Assembly (NCBI GenBank): GCA_026315105.1
Contig: CM048745.1
Span: 281,309,247 to 281,373,246, forward strand
Length of the DNA stretch: 64,000 bases
From: Locusta migratoria
Taxonomy: Eukaryota; Arthropoda; Insecta; Orthoptera; Acrididae
Direction of reading: 5' to 3'
The notes beneath the pieces were generated by a model. It worked only from the letters and a program-made list of their open reading frames with translations. It searched no databases and was not told where the DNA came from. This document shows, piece after piece, positions 1 to 12,300 of the stretch. The position numbers and the translations under genes were made by a program. The stretch's first letter is position 1, and the number at the start of each line of letters is the position of its first letter.

Positions 1-1540
1 AACCATGACTTATCAAACTGATGGTTCTGTAATTTTCACACCTGTCTGCGCCTGATTCCTTTGGAATGGGGATTATTACATTTTTCTTAAAGTCTGAGGG
101 TATTTCGCCTGTCTCATAAATCCTACACACCAGTTCAAATAGTCTTGTCATGGCTGGCTCTCCCAGAGACTTTAGTAGCTCTGAGGGTATGTCATCTACT
201 CCTGGGGCCTTGTTCCGACCTAGATCTTTCAAGGCTCTGTCAAATTCATCTCTCAGTATAGCATCTCCTATTTCATCTTGATCTACTTCCTCTTCCCTTG
301 CTACAACATCGTCTCTAAATTCATTTCCTTTGTAGAGCTGTTCTATGTATTCTTTCCACCTTTCAACTTTCCCTTCTTTGCTGAGAACCGGTTTCACATC
401 TGAGTTCTTGATATTCGTAGAGTTGCTTTTCTTGTCCCCAAACGTCTCTCTTATTTTCCTGTAGGCGGTATCTACTTTTCCCCTTGTTATACATTCTTCT
501 ACAGATTTGCATTTGGCTTCTAGCCACTCCTGCTTAGCCATTTTGCACTTCCTGTCAATCTCATTTTTTAGTCGTCTGTACTCCATTTTGCCTGTTTCAT
601 TTACTGCATTTTTATATTTTCTCCTTTCATCAATTAAATTTAGTATTTCCTGTGATATCCAAGGATTTTTTGTAGGTCTTGCCTTTCTACCTATTTTGTC
701 CTCTGCTGCCTTCACTATTTCATCTCTCAATGCTACCCATTCCTCTTCTACTGTTTTATTTCCCCCTGTTTCTGTCAATTGTTGCCTAAATCTCCCTCTG
801 AAATTCTCCAGAACTTCACATTCCTTCAATTTATCTACGTCCCATCTCCTTATTTTCCTATCTTTCTGCAGTTTTTTCAGTTTCAGCCTACAGTTCATGA
901 CTAACAAGTTATGGTCAGAGTCTATATCTGCCCCTGGGTACGTCTTGCAGTTTATAACCTGGTTCCGGAATCTCTGTCTGACCATTATAAAATCTATCTG
1001 ATACCTTCCGGTGTCTCCTGGTCTCTTCCATGTATACAACCTTCTTTCGTGATTCTTAAACCACGTGTTTGTTACGATTAAATCATGTTCCGTGCAAAAT
1101 TCTACCAGGCGACTTCCTCTTTCATTCCTCCTGCCCAGTCCATATTCACCTACTACTTTTCCTTCTCTTCCTTTTCCTACTACCGAATTCCAGTCTCCCA
1201 TAACAATTAAGTTTTCCTCTCCCTTAACTGTCTGAATAATTTCCTTTAGCTCCTCATATATTTCTTCGATCTCCTCATCATCGGCAGAGCTAGTTGGCAT
1301 ATAAACCTGTACTACTGTTGTCGGTGTTGGCTTCGTATCTATCTTTACAATGATAATGCGATCACTGTGTTGCACATAGTATATTACCCGCATTCCTATT
1401 TTCTTATTCATTATCAGTCCTACTCCTGTGATACCCCCAATTGATTTTGTATTTATAATCCTGTACTCACCTGACCATAAATCCTGTTCATCCTGCATTT
1501 TATAAGAACCAAAAACATAAACATGACTCTCCAGAAGAAG
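1..1540 (-). mobile_element. Non-LTR retrotransposon (LINE), endonuclease plus start of reverse transcriptase, runs off left edge
   Basis: Read on the minus strand, one frame stays open from about 1540 down to base 1. It first gives an APE-type endonuclease: the catalytic-looking MGDWN (about 1200), then TWKRPGDTGRYQIDFIMV (about 1030-970), then DSDHNLLVMNCR (about 925-890). A basic linker follows, and the beginning of a reverse transcriptase with NKAPGVDDIP (about 215-185), IPIPKE (about 75) and ENYRTISLI (about 35-10). No stop was met, so this copy is young or recently active, although it is 5'-truncated near 1540 and its catalytic RT core lies outside the window. The style resembles RTE-type elements (craniofacial-protein-2-like endonuclease); the clade is an inference. 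It lies antisense to the myosin gene. Confidence 0.85.
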
Positions 1541-2484
1541 AAATAGTTGTGAATTAGGATCAGTTGTGACTTTTATGTTCGTACAGCAAGTTATACCACA
1601 ATGTGAGTAATGTTCTGTTCATGTAATATATTCTTACAATGAAATTAATGTGATTGAATAATAGTATTCGTTAAATACCAAGAGCTATGTGCCACACATT
1701 GCAACATGTTTATGAGAGGTATACATTGCCATGTCCATTATATCTTTAAAACTCGTACAGAATGGAAAAAAGCTATTACATATGAAGAAACATGATACTT
1801 AATGTTTATAGTGTAAACTGGCTAAATTTCGTTACGGTGATGCTATTAATAGGCTAGATATTTAAGGGAGAAGACAGTGAAACATCTTTAAACTGCTCTC
1901 ATGTAAAATTAAGTAAGTGTGACAGTGTTCTATACCTCCCACCCTCAGATATATATAACCACTACGGGATTAGAACCCATAACCTTCTCATAGGAATCAC
2001 GACTTTAACTGTTACATACGCCACAACTTTGGGATACATGTTCTATTTGTTTATAACTACTGCTGACGACGATGACTTCTATCTTTCAAAAAGTTCTGCT
2101 TAATGTAAGCCATACAAAGCTCGTGTAATGTAAGCTGTTCTCTTTGATTACAATAACTGAATACAACACGCTATATTGCAGCTAGTGCGAAAGAATCGAG
2201 ATGCAGTAGTGCTTGGTTAGTACTGTATATGATCGTGTGTATTTCATTAGCATTTTTATGCGTCAATTGTTTTTGGTGTGGTTGTTGTCCGATGAATGTG
2301 AAATAAGAGACGAACATTGAATTGGAATCAAAACACATGAATAAAAAAAGTCGGGCAAGAAATTCGAACTGAAGTGACGACCTGTGGGAGTTTGGCAACG
2401 GGGCGGACGTGACGTCGATCGCTTTGATTGAAGGAAAGGAGCACCAGCGCTTGTGCTGCCAACTTGCGAGTAATTTTAATCAGT
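1541..2484. other. Upstream non-coding stretch, no gene seen
   Basis: AT-rich sequence with no exon-like ORF. Only a decayed tRNA-like segment (about 1930-2010) stands out. No promoter or first exon of the myosin gene could be recognised here. Confidence 0.5.
1930..2010 (-). repeat. Decayed tRNA-derived SINE head
   Basis: On the minus strand a box A-like stretch (around TGGCGTATGTAACAGTTAAA) is followed about 35 bases on by a box B-like stretch (GGGTTCTAATCCC). The spacing and order fit the tRNA part of a SINE, but there is no cloverleaf good enough for a functional tRNA. Confidence 0.4.
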
Positions 2485-3850
2485 CGGTAGAGCCAAAGTG
2501 CTCCAACGTCCGTAAAGAAAATATATTAGAAGGAAAAAAACATGGATAGGCTGACGGGGAGGATGCAAAGGACCACTGGATAACTGGAGTCTATTGTCAT
2601 TTTTTATTACCTCTGCAGGTAATATTTTAGACCTTGATTACCTACAAATTGTACAGTAATAATAATAATTTCATTGAATTTTTACAATGAATAGACAAAG
2701 TCAATATTAATTATAATATATAAGTAAACTATTGTGCGGAAAACTTTATACAGTGAGTATGTTAAAATATTGAATGGTGTCTTCCCATTCATGTTATCAT
2801 ATTGAAATTTCACATAGAATCACATTAAAAAAATCATTAACAGAAAAAGGGGGTAGCCAGAAGTCTGTTATACAACCCGCATTTTAAAAAAATTTAAAGG
2901 TAATTCACTTATTTCTGCAGGTAACTTATTAAACATTTTCAGGCCTAGCACGTTATAACTAATGATTTAGACAATCTTCAGCATAGGGAATCTATTTTCT
3001 TACAGTTTCTTGTATTATAATAATGAATGTCTTCTTTTAAGATCTGGCTAGATAAATTAATTTTTATGTAAATTGAAACATGATGTTATATATAACAACT
3101 ACTGTAAGATAACCTAATTTTAGGAATAATGGTTTTGTATGTTTCCTTTTGCCTGAGCCTGTGATAACCTGTCTACTCTTTTTTGTAGCATAAGAATATC
3201 ATGGGCATGGCTGCTATTCCCCAAAAAAAATTCCATAAGAAATGATACTCTGCAAAAATGCAAAGTATGCTGAGCTGACATATTTATCTGAAACACAGCT
3301 CTTTAACTTCCTCAGCAAAAAATTACTCTAAAATGTCTAACACTTATGTACTTTATGTGTAGTTCCCAAGACAGTTTGTCTAAGCCTAAAAACTTGATAC
3401 TACCTGGTTGTCTACATATGGTAAATTACAAAAGTAAAAAAATAAAAAAATAAAAAAAAAAAATAAAAAAGTGTTTTACCTTCATTTAAACAAGACATTA
3501 GCTCAAGACCAAATAGAGGTCAGAGATATTATACATTCAGTTAAATTGTGCAGTTACTTGAAATCAGAACTTCTGTTAAAAATGTAGTTTTATCTGCTTA
3601 CAATATAGTTCGTGAGTTCATAAAAGATTGAAATCATTGATAATTACCATAAATCGCAAAGGGCCTAAAATTGATTCATAGGCTTTTCTATTGTTCCGAC
3701 CGGGTTATTATTATTTCTTTTTTTTATGCTTCGGAAAGAAGAAAATTCGGGTCTTCGAACGGCTTGTCACTCAACTTGTTCACATGAGTTTCCAAAACCG
3801 GATTTCGTAAACAAATTTCCCATGTCCACCTCTGGCTCGTCATGTAAATA
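2485..3850 (+). repeat. Unclassified repeat, copy 1 (split by a LINE)
   Basis: Bases 2485-2660 and 3679-3850 match, in order and orientation, the uninterrupted stretch 4500-4850. Shared landmarks include ACATGGATAGG(C/G)TGACG, GCAGGTAATATTTTAGAC, ATAGGCTTTTCTA and CGGAAAGAAGAAAATTC. The missing middle of copy 1 is a LINE remnant. The family is not recognised. Confidence 0.7.
2661..3678 (-). mobile_element. 5'-truncated LINE remnant (Jockey/CR1-like C-terminus) nested in a repeat
   Basis: The minus strand encodes the region just after a LINE reverse transcriptase: a degenerate SYGIFFWGNSSH with LMLQKRV (about 3240-3175), then KLGYLTV (about 3115), then a tail part MFNKLPAEISELPLNFFK (about 2940-2885). 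Stops and frameshifts break it. It interrupts copy 1 of the 2485-3850 repeat, so it inserted after that repeat was in place. A related, much better preserved element is at 19385-21995. Confidence 0.65.
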
Positions 3851-4189
3851 CGAAGGGTTGCAACTTAAATAATTGCAACACTGCTGCCGAGACACTATGC
3901 AATGGAATCTACTATTGTCGCCGATAGCACACGTTGTTGACATACCTAATTCACCTTCGAACAAATTGACTCGCCCGTCCCACGTCACCGGCGTGCGCAC
4001 AATCGAGGAAAACACAGTCATTTGTGAGCGAGCGGTCTAACGTAGCGGTGACAGTATGCATTCGAAACAGAAACAACGGAGTGGGATCAAGATTATTACT
4101 GACGGTTTTTGGAGCATCACTGCGACCAGCTTTGCGAAAGAAGCGGCAACGCAAGCTGTGGCTGCTCTGTTCGGTCGATGGGACTGGGA

Positions 4190-4425
4190 AGTACTGTAAC
4201 ATCCACCATACTCCCGGACTTAAGTCCTTCTGACTGTGATTTTATTGCGAAAATGAAGGAACGATTTCGTAGCATTCGCTTCAGAACTGTTCCAGAGATT
4301 CGATAGGCAGCAGACCGCTCCATTCGCACCATCAACAGGACAGGCTCTGCTATCGGTATACTATGCCTTCCACACCGCTGGCAACGGGTTCTACTTCGAA
4401 GGACAGTAACAGGTGCAAACATGTA
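4190..4425 (+). pseudogene. Mariner-like transposase C-terminal fragment
   Basis: The + strand gives LPDLSPSDCDFIAKMKERF followed by RFRTVPEIR, a stop, and then DRSIRTINRTGSA and LPHRWQRV. The PDLSPSD stretch with the K-rich segment after it is the region around the last catalytic acidic residue of mariner/IS630-type transposases. An upstream stretch (about 4050-4190) may be more of the same element but is out of frame. It is non-functional: truncated and stopped. Confidence 0.6.
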
Positions 4426-4499
4426 ACGCTTTTCAATCGGTTGTGAATAAATAATTGTTGCTATTTAAGTTCCAAACCTCGTCATTTTAATCTGACTGT

Positions 4500-4870
4500 T
4501 GAACAAAAGTGATCCAACATCCGTAAGGAACCGATATATTAAAAAACATGGATAGGGTGACGACTTCCGAACGTAAAGGTCAAGCGTTCGAATATAACTG
4601 GTGTCAATTGTCATTTTTTATTTATTATCTCGCAGGTAATATTTTAGACAATTACCTACAAATTATGCACTAATAGGCTTTTCTAGACTGTTTCGACTAG
4701 AATGTTTTTTTCGAAATGCATCGGAAAGAAGAAAATTCTGGTCTTCAAACGGCTTGTCACTCACCCCTTTCACATGGGTTCCCAAAACCGGTTTTCGTGA
4801 ATAAATTTCCCATATTCGATTTTGGTTGGCCATGTAAACACTCCAAAACCGATTCTCGAAATTCGCTTAC
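4500..4870 (+). repeat. Unclassified repeat, copy 2
   Basis: This is the uninterrupted counterpart of 2485-3850. It carries both halves directly joined, which shows that the extra kilobase in copy 1 is an insertion. The following bases to about 5100 have several short inverted CATGTAAACAC-type words, but no family is recognised. Confidence 0.65.
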
Positions 4871-5674
4871 GTAAAGCTGTTTTCCAATTCCACAATCGAT
4901 ATTGGTGCCCATGTAAATGCAATCGCTTTTGAAACGTTCTTGGCTTATCAGATTGCGTCGTCTTGTTAGGACTTTTCGCCTCAAATGGACCGAGTGACAT
5001 TCTATGCAGTGAAAGATTCAGCCGCCATATTGACTGGGCTAGGAAATTCGCTTCAGGCTTTAACATGTAAACACGACACCGTAAAACGGTTTACGAAATT
5101 CTGTTTCCGTCTCGCGGAAGATGCGTTGCACGTAAACGTAGTGATTGGGCGATTCCTGGGTCCATCAGCCGACTCCCGAGGCAGTACGTCAGAGCATGGA
5201 GTGGAAGAAACTTGATGAAAGTGCTCCCCGAAAAAGGCAAGGGTTACACATTCCAGAGAAGTTATAGCAACAGTATTTTAGGACTGCCAGTGGTTTTGAC
5301 CGTTAATCTACCTCACAACATCACGATGAATACAGGGAGGTACTTTAATATCTTTGAGAATCTTTGCGCTGCTATCAAACGAAAACGTCGTTGACCCTTC
5401 CTTCATGACAATACTTTACCTCGAACAGCTCGAATGATAAACCAGGAGGATGACTACGATTAAGCTAGCAAGTGTTTCCGCGTCCTTATCCCCAGATCTT
5501 TCCTAAGGTAATTTTTCACAAATGTCGTCTAGTATGTAGGCACTCACACATCAGTGATTGTCACAAGGCCCTTGTCTTGCCAGGTAAAATAAATGCATAA
5601 ATAAATAAACAGTTAACAGCTGATTACGACTCTAGGAACCGACCTTTTACAACACTAGTTACCTGAAATTTCAA

Positions 5675-5760
5675 ATGTTTGTAAATCTATCGGACCAAAC
5701 AGCGTGGTCATCAGTCCGTAGCCTAAAAACTACTTAAACCTAGGTAAACTTACCTAAGAA

Positions 5761-5812
<52 letters not shown>

Positions 5813-5897
5813 AGGGAGGACTCGAACCTCCACGGCGAGCAACCGCACGCTCCGCAGCGAGACGCTTCAGACCGCTCAGCTACCCCACCGCGGCTGC
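5675..5897 (-). mobile_element. tRNA-headed SINE containing a (CA)n tract
   Basis: On the minus strand the right end reads GTGGGGTAGCTGAGCGGTCTG (box A-like) and then GAGGTTCGAGTCCTCCC (box B), giving a clear tRNA-type Pol III promoter. The body ends with the motif shared by other SINEs here (TGACCACGCTGTTTGGTCCG, a variant of the GATGACCCCGTAG-type body). A dinucleotide (CA)n run of about 48 bases (5764-5811) separates head and body. It is a retroposon, not a functional tRNA gene. Confidence 0.85.
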
Positions 5898-6235
5898 TTC
5901 GAAAAATATAACGGTTATATAGAAACAGACGACAAATTTTGTGTATTTTTTCCAGTAAATGGACTCCCCTCGTATGTAGTTATATAGGATTTCTTTCATG
6001 ATCCTGAATAAAATGTGCGGTGACTCAAGCGTTCTTCAATGCATCTTCTATTTCTTAAATGTTTAACACGTTTTCATAGCTGACGGACAGAGGGACTTAA
6101 GGGCTATGATTTCATAACAAGCCCCTGCTGTTGGTATGGCTGATTTACGCAATGTCAGGCGCATCCAAAACTAAAAATAAACATCCAATGGCTGATATTA
6201 CACCATTCCCTAATAGCGTCCTTTTCTTTTTGCAG

Positions 6236-6349
6236 GGAGATTACATCTGGATTGAACCCGTCTCTACCAATGAGTTCGATGTCGCAATTGGGGCGCGCGT
6301 CATCTCTGCTGAAGGCCGACGTATACAAGTCAAGGACGACGATGGCAAG
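6236..6349 (+). CDS. Myo7a: Myosin VIIa visible exon 1 (N-terminal SH3-like part)
   Basis: Acceptor TTTTTGCAG ends at 6235 and donor GTAAGG starts at 6350. There are 38 codons, phase 0 at both ends, beginning [10 protein letters not shown] and ending KDDDGK. By family comparison only about six residues, including the initiator Met, precede it, so the start codon is on an upstream exon not recognised in this window. Confidence 0.95.
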
Positions 6350-9300
6350 GTAAGGAACCAGACTGTAGTCTAATGGCGCACTTCTCGTATCTGTGTAGTG
6401 ACGCGCCGGTCACAGCGATCAACCACTACGTCCGGCTTGCGGCGAATGTACAGTATAAAACCATTATAAAAATATTTCTGCGCCATTTGACTGTTTTAGT
6501 GTTCCTTTATAATCATTATCTAGACAGTGAAGTAACAGAAAACTAAAATAGTCAAATAGCAGAGAAATCTTTTAAAAATGACTTTCGCTCCTCAAGAAGC
6601 AAAAATGATAAAAAGTAAAAAAAAAGTTATGTCTTCGTTGCGCAACTGGCCTATCTTCCAGGGACAACAAAAATTTCATTTTCGAAAACGCCAATTAATT
6701 CAGAGAATTAAAACAAATTAATATGCTTTCATAATCTGCTTACTAAGAGGTAACATGTTAAATTTTGACACTATAAGGCAAGTACTAAAATATGAAATCA
6801 TGTGTTTGTCCAGAAGCCGACGGCATTGAAAATATTGCAATTTTTCCCAGCCATTACTTAAAAATGATAATAGTTAACGACTTCCAGCGGGATTCACATA
6901 TAATTTCAAACGTTTACGAAACATTTAATCGCTAACATCCCCTATAAAATGATGAAAGGGAAACTATTTATCCTTACTACATTTTCCCTGTTCATGCGGT
7001 CAAACTTTAGCATTTTCCATAACGTTTTATTACTTTTTAACTAGTTGTACTATTTCAAAACAGCGTTTGCAGACAGTATCTCCATATATTACTGAATGGA
7101 ACAGCAAACATAGGTGGTAGTTCGTTTTCAGTTGTATACCTTCATGCACTTCCTTCTTCCAGCTCTTTATGAGGTTATCAATATGGATGTTAACATAGAG
7201 TTGGTGACATGCTGCATCCCTGTCTGACACCTTAATTTATCGTTATTTTATCTGTTTTAGAGCTGCCTTTTAGGCTTTTGATTACTTGTATAAGGTGTAT
7301 GGGGTACCCTCGCTTTTCTATTATTGTCCAGTGTGTTGATTTTGCTTGAATTTATTTGCGGTGTATCATCACTACTTCGAGCATATGTATTTTTCAACGT
7401 CTGATTTCGGAAGTTAGTTGGTTATGATTAGGGTTACCATATGTTCGTCACCAAAAAAGAAGACAGTTCATATAAAAAAGAGGACACTTTATCTTTAACA
7501 TAATGTAATTAACGACTTTATTAATGAACCACGTAAAACCACTACAAACTACAACAATAACCCTGTGTGGTTGTTGGGAAACGCAATATTATGAACCTTG
7601 GCAGTTTATTTCTCATCACTACTATTCAACTGTCTCATTCTTATCTTATTCACTTTTGAATCAACAATATTTGGTAGACGACGAAATCTCTCTCAAGAGC
7701 TTTTTCTCTCTTTAACAAGGCATATCAGTGTTTGAAATTATACTGTACACATACGTATAATTACGGTATATTTTAAATCTATTCCTGTCTTTTGTACACT
7801 TGTGTGTTCACAAGAGAAAACACAGGTTCTGTGTCGGCATTATGACTAGTTATAGAAAAAGTGTCTACAATTTTCAGCAGTTCAGAATAACTAACAACAC
7901 TAGATGACTGATTTAAATAATCACACCACACTTCAGCTGCTGGTGTGTTCTGTTTCCTTTGATAATCTTTAAAATATATAAAATTACAAAGCTGATCGGA
8001 GCACAATGTATCCTTAATGCTTACATTCGTTTGATCATTCTCTTGAATGATTTGTATTTCTGCAGGAGCACATATTCAACACTGACTGTCTCTTCGGTAT
8101 TATGTTATATTTAAGTTCGTAATTTATTTTGAAACAAAAGACTACCTACGATTTCGAACACACAATACAGCTTTAACCTAAACCACAAACTATATCAAAA
8201 GCAACGCCATAAAACGTAATGCAGAAGACAGAATGCACTGGTTGAATACAGGATAGACAACCGGGTTCCTTCGCAGAGAAGATCCGAATCGTTTGCAACT
8301 GTCAGACCCATGCAGAGTGCGAAATTGTGAACGGCAATTTCACTCTGTGTATGCGCGTAATAGTAGCGAACAGTTTGGAACTGCAGTGCGAATGAACATG
8401 TTGTCGCCAATGACACAAAAATAAATTTTCTTTCTCGGGGCCCATAAAAAGAGGACATTTTGTAGAATTTTATAAATTCCGCCCGGACACATTTTCTTAC
8501 CTCAAAAAGAGGACATGTCCGGGAAAAAGAGGACGTATGTTAACCCTAGTTATGATTCTATTTGTAATGTCAATTATCAAGGAAATTCCATATAAGGAAT
8601 ACCTCAAGTCTGAATTTCTGACGAAAATTTGTGATTTTGTAAGTATCGCTACTTATACGAGAAATAACACTGGTCTCAAGTCTAGTGTTCCCTCAAGTTT
8701 GAATGTGTGAATTACTTTTCAGTACTGATTTCTTCGTTAGTTATATAACAAGGTAGACCCAATTCAGCACCATTGTCTTGCATTGTTGCTTTTTTGAAGG
8801 GACTGAATGCCTTTGTGTGTTTTCTTTTTCATTATATCAGGCACAATTTCGGTTCTTCTGGCTTCTAACTTCGAGTATGTACTCGAAAGAGCCCCAGAAA
8901 CTATTGTTTGATAACTTGACGCCGGTCCAATGCCAGAGCCAAAAATGTGAGTGGGTTCCAGGCAGAGCTCCCACTCTCAATTAAAAATAAATAAATACAT
9001 TTAAGTGCATGGCAGCGGGTTCATCGAACCGCTTTTATGATAGGCGTATTGCTCTGCAGTTGCAGTCTCTAATAGTTCGCGGGAAAAAGGAAGATCCAAA
9101 CCCTGTTTTCGATCTGATTTTTCTTATTTTATTGTGATGATCGTATCGCCCTATGTAGGCGAGAGTCCGGGTAAAGGAGGACGTCTGGTAATCACATTAT
9201 GTATTTACGATTATGAGCGCCGAGCGGGAGTAGCCGCTTCGGAGGTTCGAATCTTCCCTCGGACATGGATGTTTGTGTTGTCTTTGGTATAAATTAGTTC

Positions 9301-12300
9301 ATAAGTAGTTTGTAAGTTTAGGGATTGATGACCCCGTAGTTAAGTCCCATAAGCTTTACAAACATTTGAACATTTTAGATTATGAGCAGGTGTGATTCTG
9401 AGTCTAATGCGTTTCAAAACTAATACTCTACCTGCATAACAGTTCTGATTCATGGCTTTCAGGATGTCGTTTTCGAAGAAGCCAAGAAAGGATTCGCGTG
9501 ACAGTTGTTTTCGGAAACCATGCTGTTGGCTCGGGGAGAATTCTTTAGTCGCCAGTGTTTTCTGCTTATCCGTGTCTTGTTTTGAAGTAAAAGATGACTG
9601 CGGATGCTACCCTTCGACTAACGGTGACAAAACCTGTAAAGAGAGCGTTACTTCTATGCCTCACTTACCGGTACGCTTTCGTAAGTACTCGATGTAGTTC
9701 TTGTTCAGCAACCACTCTCTCCCTGCGAAAGTCAGCTAAATAGGCGTAGTTTACTTCCTACAGTCCACCAAGGTAGACATCGAAAGTACTGTGAACTTTT
9801 CGCATACTCCGAATGCCACTACAGTGATTATCACTGGAACCTAGGGATGTGACTTAAAAACAAAAATATCGATATTCGATATTATCGAATATGCCCCTAT
9901 TAAATATCCGTACCAACGATTGATCGAATGAAAAATATCGATATTTTAATATATCGGCCTCAAAAATTTAGTTCTGCAATTCACTTTAAAACTTAAATAT
10001 CACGTTTACAGTGGGGTGAGTGGGTTTTATGAATTCATAAAAAAAGAGAAATGTTACCAAAAACTGGTTTTACTGCAGAAAAAAGAAAAAAATAGCAGAT
10101 AACCAGAAACTCAAGATACAGATGTAATTTTAAGAAAATTATCGATTCCTAAATTTGTTTTCCATTGAACTTAAAAGTTATTTTGTTGGCATGTTGCGCT
10201 TTTAAACTACTTGTTTGAGCAGAAATCACATCACCAGCTTTTTAGAATAGTCTTTCTGCTGGAACTGAATTCCCAACAACAGACTAATGTTTCCCCTCCA
10301 TTTTTTATACTGTGTTATATTTGGTTACAAAAAGCCAACTGTATCATCATCGCTGACTCAATATAAATTTTGACGTTAGTTCATAAATGGTTTTAACGAA
10401 ACCTTCTTTCTCCGCAGTACGATAAAAACTAAATAAAAGTCGTTCATTGTTTTGTAATTGCTTCAGAGATAAATGAGATATATTGTACGTTTTATTCATA
10501 CGTAAGTAAAGTTAAAGGATTGTCAACTATGTGGAAAAATAGCTAATTTCTAGGGGTGCGTTCAGGCTGCTGCATTCGGTTTGTTTCCTCCCTCCCTATA
10601 CACTGATAAATAGTACTGCCACGCATTATAAACAGTTTTATCTGGAGCTACACGCTTCGATTCTCCAGTTACTGAAGCAAATTAGAAATTTAAATGGTGT
10701 TATTCCACACATCAGATACAAACGATTTCCATGCTAGTAGAAATTCTTCTAGAAACAAAGTGTTATTTTGTTGATCGGGAAAGTTTCTTGAAAACTCATC
10801 ACGTTTTGCCTAGTAACTTTACAAAGCACGAAGTAGAAATTGATTCAGTACAACGCGACACAGAAAATCTGATTTTAGGTTTCGTGGGAATATCAAACTT
10901 AGCGCGACATATTCACTGGATGTTTGATTGTTGTTCACTGCATTGTTTGATTATGACACAGCTACTCCGGATACAGTATTGTTTGTCCACGGTAAGCAAT
11001 GTTGTCAACCGTAGGGACATGTCCCTACGCGTAGGGACTTTTGACTCTTTTTTTTTTTCCCCCATACTGGTGACGGATTTTCAAAGCGTAGGGATTTTTC
11101 TCAGGGTTGATGCAGAATGAAAATACCTTTTTTTTTTTTTAATTCAAAACAGTAACAATTCATTGTACAATAATATTAAAGAATGGGAAGTCATCCTACA
11201 TGTAAGTTTGTTTTTTCTTCTTGAAATCTGTTTGGTGCGTAGGAACTTTTATAGCGAAAGTAGGGATTTTTGACACGTCATGTAGGGACATGGTTGGAAA
11301 CGAGTTGGCGACACTGACGCTAAATTGACGATTCGTGCACTGGCTGTTGGCAGCGGTAGGAGGCGCGTACCATGGCTGTCGGGAGGCGAAGAGCTGTTAG
11401 TTGAAGACGGCGTGGCAGTTTTGGAAACGTTACCCGTATCAATGTGTGTAGTAATATTTCGTGTCTAGGGGCAGCGTAACGTTGACAGCACTTCGAAATA
11501 AATGAATGTCCTGCAACTAATGCAGAAGTTTTCTGCTCCTGGTATCACCAGGTAAAATCGTCTTCACTTGTCGAATTAATATACTTTAATCTAACTACGA
11601 ATGTACTACTAGTTTCGTCGCACTATGGCGTCATTCTCAAGAGCCTATGATTACAAAAAATATTACAATGATTCAACCGCATCAAACAGTGAAAAGATAA
11701 AATTACAACAAAATAAAAAATTGTATCCGGAGTACGGAACTCCATATTTATCGAAATGACAATCAAACCATGTGGGCTGCACAGAAATGACCGTGTGATC
11801 TGGGGCGCAACCTCGCGGAGTAGGCTGCCGCTCCCGCCAGAGGTTCGAGTCCTCCTCCGGGAATAGGTGGGCGTGTTGTCCATAGAATGAGTTAAAATAG
11901 TTTGTAAGACAAAGGATCGAGACCTTAGCAGTTTCATTCCTTGGGATTACAAAAATTTGAACATATTTACATATTATTATTATTATTATTATTAGTGAAC
12001 CATATGCCCCAGGGTTTTGTGCCGTCGCCATTAATTTGACACATTTAATATCGTAATCCTATGGGCATCATTGTACAAAACATATTTTTGACCGTGTTGT
12101 ACAATTGTAAGAGTTTTCAAGTGGTCAGTCTTCTTATTTAGTCTTATAGTCCAATTATTCGAAAGTTGTAAATATGAAGAGAAACCAATGTTAATTTCTC
12201 ATGGAGCCCTCTGAGTAGGAATTCGCATATACACAGCTGGCCAAGCTGAAAAAAATCGAATTAAATTCAAAGCCTGAATGCCCTGTGTTCAGCTGTGGAC

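Noticed and set aside
507..1001. 164-codon + strand ORF with hydrophobic, membrane-like composition
   Set aside because: It is the antisense shadow of the LINE endonuclease/RT frame on the minus strand.
5820..5897. Possible tRNA gene on the minus strand
   Set aside because: It has box A and box B but is the head of a SINE with body and tail; the same holds for 9219, 11793, 15000 and 18954-19153. No stand-alone cloverleaf was found.
6152..6235. In-frame ATG and open frame directly upstream of visible exon 1
   Set aside because: The frame runs through an obvious polypyrimidine tract and acceptor (CTTTTCTTTTTGCAG), and the peptide does not resemble the family's short N-terminus; it is intron sequence that happens to be open.
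9452..9697. Cys-rich 81-codon ORF as a small secreted peptide gene
   Set aside because: No signal peptide, no splice or promoter context, and no conserved cysteine pattern that I recognise.
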